NCBI RefSeq assembly: GCF_003268595.1
Contig: NZ_CP029797.1
Coordinates: forward strand, 331,501-395,500
Source of the DNA: Paraliobacillus zengyii
GTDB taxonomy: Bacteria > Bacillota > Bacilli > Bacillales > Amphibacillaceae
Length of the DNA stretch: 64,000 nucleotides
Reading direction: 5' to 3'
The translations under genes were made by a program, and so were the position numbers. Under the pieces are notes generated by a model. It did not search any database and was not told where the DNA came from. It saw nothing but the letters and a program-made list of their open reading frames with translations. Shown one piece after another: positions 27,433 to 34,906 of this stretch; position 1 is the first letter of the stretch, and every line of letters starts with the position of its first letter.

Positions 27433-27615
27433 CGTGTTTTCTAAACGACGAGGATAAATGCGACCTATATCACTTATTTGGTATGCCGTGCTTGATAATT
27501 TTTCCTCAATAGCCAATCTTATAATATAATCTTTTTTAACAAAAAAAGAATAAATCGCTATAAAGTGGTTTAAATTTAACTATAAAAGGAATACTCCCTA
27601 TAGAACATCAAACAG

Positions 27616-27636
27616 AATGATCATTTGAATGATCAA
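27616..27636. promoter_or_regulatory. Palindromic candidate operator upstream of ohr
   Basis: TGATCATT-TG-AATGATCA (27618-27635) is a perfect palindrome; it also contains the direct repeat GAATGATCA. It lies 26 bp before the ohr start codon and would overlap the promoter or transcript start. It is not the sequence I know for the B. subtilis OhrR operator, and no regulator gene is adjacent. Confidence 0.45.
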
Positions 27637-27661
27637 ATTAATAGAAGGAGTGTTTCAGATC

Positions 27662-28075
27662 ATGAGTATTAAATTTACTGCACATGCAACAGCTAAAGGC
27701 GGACGCGAAGGACATGTTAAGTCAGATGACGGTTTAATTGACTTAAACTTAGTTCAACCTGGTTCAAATGCTGGAAAAGGCTCTAATCCAGAACAGTTAT
27801 TTGCAGCTGGTTATGCGGCTTGTTATGATGGAGCGCTTAATCACATGGCTAGAGAAGCAAAAAAAGAAATTGATTCTACTATCACTGCAGATGTTAGTTT
27901 GATGGATGATGAAGAAGATGGTGGATTTCAAATTGGTGTAACCTTAAATGTCGAGATAAAAGGTGTTAACCAAGAAGAAGCAGAAGACTTAGCTAAAAAA
28001 GCACACGGTTTTTGCCCTTATTCTAAAGCAACCCGTGGTAATATTAATGTAGAAGTAAAAGCAAAAGCAATATAA
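27662..28075 (+). CDS. ohr: Organic hydroperoxide resistance protein (Ohr)
   Basis: The start taken is ATG 27662 behind AGAAGGAG; a longer in-frame reading from 27629 would overlap the palindromic operator. The 137-residue product has the two Ohr cysteine motifs, YAACYDGA and HGFCPYSKATRGN, which hold the reactive cysteine and its resolving partner. Ohr reduces organic and fatty-acid hydroperoxides with lipoyl-dependent thiol reduction. It is a single-gene unit between two terminators. Confidence 0.92.
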   Translation: MSIKFTAHATAKGGREGHVKSDDGLIDLNLVQPGSNAGKGSNPEQLFAAGYAACYDGALNHMAREAKKEIDSTITADVSLMDDEEDGGFQIGVTLNVEIKGVNQEEAEDLAKKAHGFCPYSKATRGNINVEVKAKAI

Positions 28076-28081
28076 GTAGAT

Positions 28082-28120
28082 AAAAGAAGGTATCCTTGAG
28101 AGAAAAGGATACCTTCTTTT
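28082..28120. terminator. Bidirectional terminator between ohr and yidC2
   Basis: AAAAGAAGGTATCCTT (28082-28097) pairs perfectly with AAGGATACCTTCTTTT (28105-28120). The A and T runs on the two sides make it active for both convergent units. Confidence 0.85.
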
Positions 28121-28126
28121 TAGTTT

Positions 28127-28939
28127 TTAGCGACTGTGGAGGGGGGTTGCTACTTTTGGTTGATAAAGTTTTTTAGATAATAATTGTTGTACAATTAAAA
28201 ATGTTCCCCCGACTGTCCAGTATAGTGGAAGTGCAGCTGGTGCGTTAAACGAAACAAAACCAATCATTAGCGGGGATAGGATCCCCATGAATGCCATTTG
28301 TTTCTTTTGTTTCGGTTCAATCCCAATTTGAGTTACTCTAAATTGAATGAAGTAAATAGCAGCTGCAACAAAAGTCATTACTAGATCAGATTGCCCCAAG
28401 TTGAACCAAAGGAAAGAATGGCTAGCAATTTCTGGTGTTGATCGAATCGCATAGTAAAAGCCAATCAGAATAGGGAATTGAATAATCATTGGTAAACAAC
28501 CAATAGATGCAATCGGATTAAAATTGTGTTTCTTATATAGTTCCATCGTTTCTTGTTGCATTATTTTTTGAGAAGCACTATCTTTCTTGTTTTTATAAGA
28601 AGCTTGTAATGCCTCTAATTCAGGCTTCATACTAGCCATTTTGTCACGCATCTGAAAACCATTTTTCGATTGTTTTAACATAAGTGGCATTAAAATTAAG
28701 CGTATTGTCAATGTCACTAAAACGATCGAAAGACCGTAGTTTCCGTCAAAGAATGTTGCTACACCTTTAATGATAATAGAAAAGGTGTTAACAAAGTATT
28801 TATCAAAAAAACCTGCTGTGTCAGGATCAACAGCTTCACCAGTGGCTGCGGATTGGCAACCAGATAATATAAAGAGTAATACGATTAAACTAACAAAGCG
28901 ATATTTCTTAAAGAATGTGAACACAGATTGCTTAGACAT
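28127..28939 (-). CDS. yidC2: YidC/Oxa1-family membrane protein insertase, YidC2 (YqjG) type
   Basis: The 270-residue protein is a lipoprotein-type YidC with lipobox LSGC (Cys28). About five membrane segments follow. The conserved arginine of the hydrophilic groove lies in VTLTIRLILMPLM, and the C1 region has the charged helices MRDKMASMKPELEALQASYKNKK. It inserts proteins into the membrane alone or with SecYEG. It starts at ATG 28939 behind GAGGAGG (28946-28952). That ribosome-binding site can pair with an upstream CCTCCTC inside the preceding MifM-like gene, so expression is probably controlled by nascent-chain arrest, as for B. subtilis yidC2. This is why I call it YidC2 rather than SpoIIIJ. 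Confidence 0.93.
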   Translation of the reverse strand: MSKQSVFTFFKKYRFVSLIVLLFILSGCQSAATGEAVDPDTAGFFDKYFVNTFSIIIKGVATFFDGNYGLSIVLVTLTIRLILMPLMLKQSKNGFQMRDKMASMKPELEALQASYKNKKDSASQKIMQQETMELYKKHNFNPIASIGCLPMIIQFPILIGFYYAIRSTPEIASHSFLWFNLGQSDLVMTFVAAAIYFIQFRVTQIGIEPKQKKQMAFMGILSPLMIGFVSFNAPAALPLYWTVGGTFLIVQQLLSKKLYQPKVATPLHSR

Positions 28940-29268
28940 GATTTTCCTCCTCGTAATAGTAAAAATAAATCATTAGTTGAGGAGGTGTGATTGTCTTCAT
29001 CATCATCAGGAGCATCTTTGCGTTTCATCTTTTTAGTAATCCAATTGTGAATAGCTCGTATTTGGCTTAAAAGATGAAACAACTCTCGTAAATCTAAGTA
29101 TGATATTCGTTGGTGTTGACTCATAAAACCGTTTTGCTTTGTTAAATGATAGTTTGCAACATAAACCATACCGTAAGAGCAAAGTATCGTCATATATAAG
29201 GTAAGATACAAATACATTGGGTGGATATCATTGTTTAGTTGACTAATAATATCTAAGACCATCTGCAT
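28885..29268 (-). CDS. mifM: MifM-like membrane-anchored regulatory arrest peptide upstream of yidC2
   Basis: The 127-codon frame starts at ATG 29268 behind a near-perfect GAAAGGAGGTGA. Residues 18-40 form one membrane segment (PMYLYLTLYMTILCSYGMVYVA). Residues 71-93 read RAIHN followed by WITKKMKRKDAPDDDEDN, closely resembling the MifM arrest region as I recall it (R-I-x-x-W-I, basic stretch, Pro, acidic run). In B. subtilis, MifM stalls its own ribosome unless the insertase pulls on it, and the stall opens a hairpin that hides the yidC2 ribosome-binding site. Here the CCTCCTC strand falls in codons 95-97, just after the acidic run, where a stalled ribosome would melt it. Unlike MifM (95 residues), the frame continues 54 bp into yidC2 in another frame. 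Confidence 0.8.
   Translation of the reverse strand: MQMVLDIISQLNNDIHPMYLYLTLYMTILCSYGMVYVANYHLTKQNGFMSQHQRISYLDLRELFHLLSQIRAIHNWITKKMKRKDAPDDDEDNHTSSTNDLFLLLRGGKSCLSNLCSHSLRNIALLV
28946..28985 (-). promoter_or_regulatory. RNA hairpin sequestering the yidC2 ribosome-binding site
   Basis: On the minus strand CCTCCTC (28985-28979) is perfectly complementary to GAGGAGG (28952-28946), the yidC2 Shine-Dalgarno sequence, with a 26-nt A/T-rich loop. The 5' strand lies inside the MifM-like gene a few codons after its acidic arrest region. The arrangement equals the MifM-yidC2 translational switch. Confidence 0.8.
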
Positions 29269-29369
29269 TCACCTCCTTTCATTACCTTCTGTTTTTTCTT
29301 CTTTTCTATCATGATACAATACGTATATAAAGTCAAAGGAAGTTTTAGTAACAAATGCTATAACTATTG

Positions 29370-29417
29370 AAACCTGGCTACTAGTCGAGACGTAATATAT
29401 AAATAGTATGCAGGTTT
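29370..29417 (+). other. Long imperfect hairpin in the proC leader region
   Basis: AAACCTG (29370-29376) pairs with CAGGTTT (29411-29417), and TACTA (29379-29383) with TAGTA (29404-29408), leaving a 20-nt loop. It lies 94 bp upstream of proC and after the divergent mifM start. It could be a leader structure or a terminator-like element; it fits no riboswitch I know. Confidence 0.35.
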
Positions 29418-29510
29418 ATTTTGTATTATATCATTGGGATAAGAATCATTAGAAAGCTAATTAGAATGACGTGTTTAAAAAGTATGTAAGAATGAAAGGA
29501 TGAAAAGTAA

Positions 29511-30305
29511 ATGACTACACATATAAGAAAGGTATTATTTATAGGGGCTGGAAGAATGGCTCAAGCAATTATTGCAGGTTTAAGCAAAACGGAAATGACA
29601 ATTGTGGCAAGCAACAACGGAGATGTAAAACGCTTAGAGGAAGTAGAAAATAAGTATGGTGTAAGCACAACAGACAGTTGGAAAGAAGAAGTCGATGGTG
29701 CTGATATAATTGTCTTGGCGATGCCACCTGAGGCGCATGAATCTGTTCTAAAAGAAGTAGCCTTGTTTGTTGATAATCAATTTATTGTAACATTAGCTGC
29801 TGGAATCGATCCGACCTATTTAGAAAAGAATTTACCAGCAGAAACACCAACAGCTTGGATGATGCCAAATCCAGCTGCTTCATTAGGCAAATCAGTTACG
29901 CTTTATGCGCTAGGTCAATATGCTGATGAACAGCATCAAATAATGTTGGAAGAATTATTGGAGAGCATTGGTTCATCAGAAAAGGTGACAGAAGAGCAAG
30001 TACATGCATTGACACCGATTACGGGAAGTGGTTCAGCATTTGTTTATCGAATGGCTGAGTCGCTCATTCAGTCAGCTTTGAAAACTGGGGTGACGGCAGA
30101 TCAAGCAAAAAAATTAGTTGCAGATATGATTCATGGTGCAGCAGCTATGTTACAAACAGGAGAAGATACGGAGCGACTGCTGGATCAAATTGCAAGTCCG
30201 GGAGGGGTAACAGCAGCAGGTCTCGAAGTAATGGATGAAAGGGAATTTGATCAGATGATGAAAGATGTTATAACAGCGTGCCATAAGCGTGCAAAAAATA
30301 TATAA
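29511..30305 (+). CDS. proC: Pyrroline-5-carboxylate reductase
   Basis: The 264-residue protein has the N-terminal Rossmann motif FIGAGRMAQAII and the C-terminal P5C reductase signature TPITGSGSAFVYRMAESLI followed by IASPGGVTAAGLEVMDE. It reduces 1-pyrroline-5-carboxylate to proline with NAD(P)H, the last step of proline synthesis; proline is also a compatible solute in halotolerant Bacillaceae. It starts behind GAAAGGATG and forms a single-gene unit ending in a bidirectional terminator. Confidence 0.93.
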   Translation: MTTHIRKVLFIGAGRMAQAIIAGLSKTEMTIVASNNGDVKRLEEVENKYGVSTTDSWKEEVDGADIIVLAMPPEAHESVLKEVALFVDNQFIVTLAAGIDPTYLEKNLPAETPTAWMMPNPAASLGKSVTLYALGQYADEQHQIMLEELLESIGSSEKVTEEQVHALTPITGSGSAFVYRMAESLIQSALKTGVTADQAKKLVADMIHGAAAMLQTGEDTERLLDQIASPGGVTAAGLEVMDEREFDQMMKDVITACHKRAKNI

Positions 30306-30350
30306 AAGAAAACCTCGATGCTTGGTGAGAAGCTATCGAGGTTTTCTTTT
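30304..30350. terminator. Bidirectional terminator between proC and floT
   Basis: AAAAGAAAACCTCGAT (30304-30319) pairs perfectly with ATCGAGGTTTTCTTTT (30335-30350). An inner GCTT/AAGC pairing shortens the loop. It lies between convergent genes. Confidence 0.85.
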
Positions 30351-30353
30351 ATA

Positions 30354-31820
30354 TTATTCAGTAGTAGTTGAATCTTTCTTAGCATCCAATTTGCTGTCGT
30401 TTACTCTTTGTTGCCCTTTTGCTGTAATCTGATCTAGCATCCCTGTCAAATCAACACCAGATACATCTTTTAGTGTTTCGGGTAATTGACTCATTAATTT
30501 TGTTACATAGCTACTCATGCGGGTTGCACCATCTCCTTCACCGTTACCACTATCAATAACAGTTAGTTTATCAATGGAGGCAATAGGCTCTGCAATCTTG
30601 CCAGCGAATTCAGGTAACATTTTAACTATCATTTCTAGCATAGCTGCTTCACCGTACTTAGCCATTGCGTCAGCAATTTTTTCTTTTGCCTCTGCTTCTG
30701 CGAAACCTTTCAAACGAATTGCTTCTGCTTCCGCTTGACCATCGAGGCGAATTTCTTCTGCTTCTGCTTCGGCGTTCTTAACGCGTGTAACTTTATCTGC
30801 TTCGGCTTTTTGTTCAGTTGCATAACGTTCTGCCTCTGCCTTTTTCGAAATTTCCGCTTCATATTGACGCTGTTTACGAATAACTTCTTTTTCATCAATT
30901 TCAATTTGTTTGTTCTTCTCTACTAATTGAATTTGCATTTCTTCTTGTTTTACTTGTTGTTCTGATATCGCTTCTTGTAGTTTATACGACATGTCTGCTT
31001 CTGCTTTAGCCTTGTCTTGATCGCGTTTATAGGCAGCAGTTTTTAATTCTTTATCCTTCGTTGCTTCAGCAATTCGTGTTTCACTTAATAACTCAGCGCT
31101 TTTACCTTCACGTTCTGCTTCCGCTTTTTTAATTCTTGAATCACGCATTGCGTTTGCTTCTGCAATTTGGGCATCACGTTTCACTTCTGAAATACGAGGT
31201 TTACCTAAGGCTTCTAAGTAACCATTTTCATCTCGAACATCTTTAATGGTGAAAGAAACAATTTGCAGTCCCATTTTTCTTAAATCAACTGCTGCTTGTG
31301 TTTGAACCTCTTGAGCAAAACGTTCGCGATTTTTGTAAATCTCTTCAACTGTCATTGTACCTAGGATAGCGCGTAAATGACCTTCTAGTACTTCTTGTGC
31401 TTGTTTGCGTAGTTCTTTGTCGTCTTTCCCTAAAAACTGTTCAGCTGCTGTAGCGATTCCTTCTGTTGTACTTTGCACCTTGATAATCGCTGTTCCATCT
31501 GCCATTACCGGTACGCCATTTTCAGTATAGACATTTGGTGTAGAAATATCTAAACTGTGTGAACGTAAACTAAGTGTTTCAGATTGCTGGAAAATCGGTA
31601 TAATAAATGCACCGCCACCGCGTACAATTTTGATACCACTTCCACCATCATCTTTATGCACATTTTTACTTCCAAGAAAACTACCGGTTACAATCATTGC
31701 ATCATCTGCACCGACTGTTTTAAAACGTACGGCGAAAAGAAGAGCAAAAGCAAGTATCACACCTACAACAACACCAATAATAATAATTAAATCCATACTT
31801 AAATCTGTAGCTAAATCCAT
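30354..31820 (-). CDS. floT: Flotillin (YuaG/FloT family)
   Basis: The 488-residue protein has an N-terminal membrane hairpin or segment (residues 9-31), an SPFH/PHB domain (about residues 35-210) and a long Ala/Glu/Lys-rich coiled coil (about 210-400) with repeated EAEA motifs, typical of flotillins. These proteins form membrane-fluidity domains and affect signalling, secretion and sporulation. It starts behind AAAGGAGG, 17 bp after the NfeD-like gene, and the two-gene order matches B. subtilis yuaF-yuaG. The upstream ECF-type promoter suggests induction by envelope stress. Confidence 0.94.
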   Translation of the reverse strand: MDLATDLSMDLIIIIGVVVGVILAFALLFAVRFKTVGADDAMIVTGSFLGSKNVHKDDGGSGIKIVRGGGAFIIPIFQQSETLSLRSHSLDISTPNVYTENGVPVMADGTAIIKVQSTTEGIATAAEQFLGKDDKELRKQAQEVLEGHLRAILGTMTVEEIYKNRERFAQEVQTQAAVDLRKMGLQIVSFTIKDVRDENGYLEALGKPRISEVKRDAQIAEANAMRDSRIKKAEAEREGKSAELLSETRIAEATKDKELKTAAYKRDQDKAKAEADMSYKLQEAISEQQVKQEEMQIQLVEKNKQIEIDEKEVIRKQRQYEAEISKKAEAERYATEQKAEADKVTRVKNAEAEAEEIRLDGQAEAEAIRLKGFAEAEAKEKIADAMAKYGEAAMLEMIVKMLPEFAGKIAEPIASIDKLTVIDSGNGEGDGATRMSSYVTKLMSQLPETLKDVSGVDLTGMLDQITAKGQQRVNDSKLDAKKDSTTTE

Positions 31821-31837
31821 ATTATTCCTCCTTTGAA

Positions 31838-32365
31838 TTATAAATCAGATAGTTCAGATACATATAAGACTTGATCTTTAACTTCTACAACAACAATTGA
31901 TAGGCCTTGCATCATTTCCACGCCATCAAAACTTTTAGCTGATTCACTACGACTTCCATATGTAGATTTGATAAAGACTTCTCCATATCCGTCTGCTGGA
32001 ATAGTTGTAGTAACTTCACCAGTTTTACCTATTAAATCATAGATGGAAATAGAAGTGGAAGCTTCTGCGTTGGACATAGGAATGACGAGCAAATAATAAA
32101 TTAGGAAATAGGCACCAATCCCAATGAACAAACTAATAGCTAAGACATACCAATCAGGTAGACTAGAGTATTTCGTTAGCAAAACTCCAGAGCCACTAAC
32201 AACAGCTAACGTTCCAAAAGTTAATAAAGGGTTAAAAAATTCACCAATACTATCGAAAAGACCATCTAATAATCCTTCAAATAGGTCCCCTAAAAATAAG
32301 GAAATAATAGCAACACCTAGACTTCCCCACAACAACCACCAATATATATCTACAATCTCGATCAC
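31838..32365 (-). CDS. NfeD-like membrane protein (YuaF family)
   Basis: The start chosen is GTG 32365 because AGGAGG lies just before it; an in-frame ATG at 32398 would place the ribosome-binding site inside the gene. The 175-residue product has about four membrane segments (near residues 5-30, 45-70 and 75-105) and a C-terminal OB-fold-like soluble domain (SIYDLIGKTGEVTTTIPADGYGEVFIK), the NfeD pattern. NfeD proteins are encoded next to flotillins and modulate their assembly. Confidence 0.88.
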   Translation of the reverse strand: MIEIVDIYWWLLWGSLGVAIISLFLGDLFEGLLDGLFDSIGEFFNPLLTFGTLAVVSGSGVLLTKYSSLPDWYVLAISLFIGIGAYFLIYYLLVIPMSNAEASTSISIYDLIGKTGEVTTTIPADGYGEVFIKSTYGSRSESAKSFDGVEMMQGLSIVVVEVKDQVLYVSELSDL

Positions 32366-32402
32366 TTTACCTCCTCTCAAAAAAAGAAACGTTACCATAT
32401 AT

Positions 32403-32428
32403 TACGTATCAACTACTAAAAAAGTTCC
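32403..32428 (-). promoter_or_regulatory. ECF (SigW-type) promoter of the NfeD-flotillin operon
   Basis: On the minus strand GGAAC (32428-32424) and CGTA (32406-32403) are separated by 17 bases, resembling the ECF/SigW consensus TGAAAC-N16-CGTA. It lies about 38 bp before the GTG start. B. subtilis yuaFG is a known SigW operon, which supports the call. Confidence 0.6.
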
Positions 32429-32460
32429 GTTTTTATATCGAGTAATATCTTCTAGAAAAA

Positions 32461-32490
32461 TTGACATTGATAATCGTTATCAATTAATAT
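32461..32490 (+). promoter_or_regulatory. Fur-controlled promoter of the flavodoxin gene
   Basis: TGATAATCGTTATCA (32468-32482) matches the 7-1-7 Fur box of Bacillus (TGATAATnATTATCA) with one change. It lies between a perfect -35 TTGACA (32461-32466) and a -10 TAATAT (32485-32490), so Fur binding would block polymerase. This predicts flavodoxin production at low iron. Confidence 0.8.
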
Positions 32491-32521
32491 GGAGTTAAGT
32501 ACCTCAAAGGAGAGTTTTGTA

Positions 32522-32971
32522 ATGGTTAATATTGTTATCGTATTTGCAAGTATGACTGGAAATACAGAAGAAATTGCTGAAATTATTGAAGCTAAAATAA
32601 AATCATTAAACGTTCCTGTTTCCACGTTTCAAATTGATTTTGATGATATAAGTGCAGAAGATTTAAGTAGTTATGATGGAATCTTATTAGGGACATATAC
32701 TTGGGGAGACGGTGATCTACCCTACGAAGTAGAAGATTTTTATGATGATCTAGAAGACATAGATTTAACCGGAAAGAAGATAGGGTTATTTGGTTCTTGT
32801 GATTCCTTTTATCCGGAATACGGTGGAGCAATTGATAAAATGGGTGATCGCTTTAAAGAAATTGGGGCAGAAATTATTTTGGATCACTTAAAGATTGATT
32901 TAACACCAGAAGACGAAGATGTGAAAAGCTGTGAGGCCTTTGCTGAAGCGTTTATAAGCAAGTTGACTTAA
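32522..32971 (+). CDS. Flavodoxin
   Basis: The start chosen is ATG 32522 behind AAAGGAGAG; an in-frame ATG at 32489 lies inside the promoter. The 149-residue protein has the FMN-phosphate loop SMTGNTEEIA at residues 10-19, then GTYTWGDGDLP and FGSCDSFYPEY around the isoalloxazine ring. It is a small acidic electron carrier that replaces ferredoxin when iron is scarce. The Fur box in its promoter fits that role. It may also serve as electron donor for radical-SAM activation such as PflA; that is inference. Confidence 0.93.
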   Translation: MVNIVIVFASMTGNTEEIAEIIEAKIKSLNVPVSTFQIDFDDISAEDLSSYDGILLGTYTWGDGDLPYEVEDFYDDLEDIDLTGKKIGLFGSCDSFYPEYGGAIDKMGDRFKEIGAEIILDHLKIDLTPEDEDVKSCEAFAEAFISKLT

Positions 32972-33030
32972 TAGCTTGCTTAAGTAATGAAAATAAGCGA
33001 TAATTTTCTTAGTTAATAAGAGGTGATTAT

Positions 33031-33459
33031 ATGAAATTCATCAAAAGGTTCGTACTAACTTTATTCATTTTAGGGTTAGTTGGTTATGGTGTTTATTATT
33101 TTGGTATGAACTATTTAGCCAATAAAGTGGTAACAGAAGTTGATGCCCAATTGACAGATGAAGATAGAGAAGAAGTAAGAGCTTATGTGGAAAGTGTTCC
33201 AACTTTAAAGGGTTATATTGAAGAGGCACCTTCGATAGATGAGACATCGCTTCCTTTTACTACAAAAGAAGAAGCCGCAAAGCAACTTGTAAAAAAGTTC
33301 TCTGTTTCTGAAATACAAAATATTCAAGCTGCTTTTCAAACTGGGATGTCGCAAGCGGAACAGCAAGTTTTAATAAGTGAATTAGAAAATAAGTTAACTC
33401 CAGAGGAATTAGATGCTTTAAAAGTAATTGTTTATAAAGAGCTATATCAAAAAAATTAG
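33031..33459 (+). CDS. Hypothetical membrane-anchored protein
   Basis: The 142-residue protein is not recognised as a named family. Residues 5-28 form one N-terminal membrane anchor (VLTLFILGLVGYGVYYFGMNYLA), and the rest is an acidic, helical extracytoplasmic domain (residues 35-142) without cysteines. It starts at ATG 33031 behind AAGAGGTGA, 59 bp after the flavodoxin gene, with a terminator after it. It may be read through from the flavodoxin promoter. Confidence 0.7.
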   Translation: MKFIKRFVLTLFILGLVGYGVYYFGMNYLANKVVTEVDAQLTDEDREEVRAYVESVPTLKGYIEEAPSIDETSLPFTTKEEAAKQLVKKFSVSEIQNIQAAFQTGMSQAEQQVLISELENKLTPEELDALKVIVYKELYQKN

Positions 33460-33464
33460 ATGAT

Positions 33465-33503
33465 AAAAAAATCTCATCCTATTATTTAGAATGAGATTTT
33501 TTT
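33465..33503. terminator. Bidirectional terminator
   Basis: Seven A residues plus TCTCAT (33465-33477) pair with ATGAGA plus a T run (33491-33503), with a 13-nt loop. It separates the convergent membrane-protein and MFS genes. Confidence 0.75.
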
Positions 33504-33510
33504 TATGCAT

Positions 33511-34689
33511 TTAAACAAATTTATCTCTTGTTGCTCCTAAACCAAATGATGTCATTATAACTGATATAACGATAATAACAACTAGTGGTATACCCCATGT
33601 TTGGGTTAAATCATATATTAAACCGATCGCGATTGGACCAACTGCAGCTAAGAGGTATCCAAATGATTGGGCCATACCTGATAATTCTGCAGCTTGTTTT
33701 GCGGTTGTTGCTCTCATTCCTAATAAGGCAAGTGCTAAGCTAATACTTGAACCGAGAGCGAATCCGATAAGTGTGATTGCTACAATGGTAAAGGCTAAAG
33801 ATCCTCCGAAAAAGAGAGCACCATACCCAAGTAAAGCAACGATTCCGATCCCAATCATAATACCTTGTTGGTTCCGCATGCGTCCTGCTAGAATGGGTGT
33901 TAAAAACGTGGCTGGTAAACTGACAAATTGCATATAAGATAGTAACCAACCACCAGTCGCAATAGTAAAGCCCTGGGCATGAATGATTTCAGGTAACCAA
34001 GATATCGTTACATAAAACATAAAGGACTGCATACCCATAAAAAGGGTAACCTGCCAAGCAAGAGGTGATTGGTATAAACGGCTTCCAGAAGTCGTATAGT
34101 ACTCCGTTTCCACCTCTTTTGGTTGTTTTCGATAAAGTAAAAACCAAACAGTGATCCCGATAATTGCGAGTAACGCCCATAGACCTAAAGCATTTTGCCA
34201 TCCAAGGCCAAGGTTTTTTGCTAAGGGAATACTAATACCTGAAGCTATTGCAGCGAATATCGACATACAAGTCGTATAAACGCCAGTCATCGTTCCGATA
34301 TGTTTAGGGAACTTCTCTTTAATAATCCCTGGTAAAAGCACATTGCAGATTGCAATCCCTAATCCAACAAATATTGTTCCTAAATAGAGTGTTGGACTGG
34401 TTACAATCATTCGAATTAAAATGCCGATAAGTAAAAAGACTAATCCAATTAATATTGTTGCCTCATTACCATATTTGTTACGTAATTTAGGTGCGATTGG
34501 TGACATACAGGCAAATGCTAGTAACGGTAAACTAGTAATTAAACCCGCATTCCAATTAGCTAATCCCATTTGGTCACGAATTGTGCCAATTAAAGGTCCT
34601 ACAGAAGTAATTGCAGGACGTAAGTTAAAAGATACAAGAATAATGCCAATCATAAAAAAGATCTGTTTTCCAGTAAAACGGCGTGTCAT
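33511..34689 (-). CDS. MFS transporter of the cyanate/nitroimidazole (CynX/NimT, YycB) family
   Basis: The start taken is ATG 34689 because GGAG then lies 9 bases upstream, giving 392 residues. About 12 membrane segments are predicted. The N-terminal FNLRPAITSVGPLIGTIRDQMG is the signature of the CynX/NimT/YycB/YeaN subgroup of the major facilitator superfamily. Members are proposed to carry cyanate, nitroimidazoles or other small organic anions; the substrate is unknown here. It is a single-gene unit. Confidence 0.88.
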   Translation of the reverse strand: MTRRFTGKQIFFMIGIILVSFNLRPAITSVGPLIGTIRDQMGLANWNAGLITSLPLLAFACMSPIAPKLRNKYGNEATILIGLVFLLIGILIRMIVTSPTLYLGTIFVGLGIAICNVLLPGIIKEKFPKHIGTMTGVYTTCMSIFAAIASGISIPLAKNLGLGWQNALGLWALLAIIGITVWFLLYRKQPKEVETEYYTTSGSRLYQSPLAWQVTLFMGMQSFMFYVTISWLPEIIHAQGFTIATGGWLLSYMQFVSLPATFLTPILAGRMRNQQGIMIGIGIVALLGYGALFFGGSLAFTIVAITLIGFALGSSISLALALLGMRATTAKQAAELSGMAQSFGYLLAAVGPIAIGLIYDLTQTWGIPLVVIIVISVIMTSFGLGATRDKFV

Positions 34690-34906
34690 ATAATCTATCT
34701 CCATCTATCATTTTTTGTGAACAGGACTTAGTATAGAATAATAACTGCACTAGATCAAATTAATCTTAGCTAACTCTTTTGTTTAAAGTGATATAAGTGG
34801 TAGGAAGAGGTAGTTATAAAGTATAATAAGGCAGGAAGTAGTTACTTATTTATCACAAATTAACTTCAATTAGTTCACTATAAAATTTTAAAAAGGAATG
34901 AAGCAA

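Noticed and set aside
28770..28976. Plus-strand frame antisense to the yidC2 start and mifM end
   Set aside because: It has no ribosome-binding site and covers the regulatory hairpin only by antisense; the minus-strand genes explain the region.
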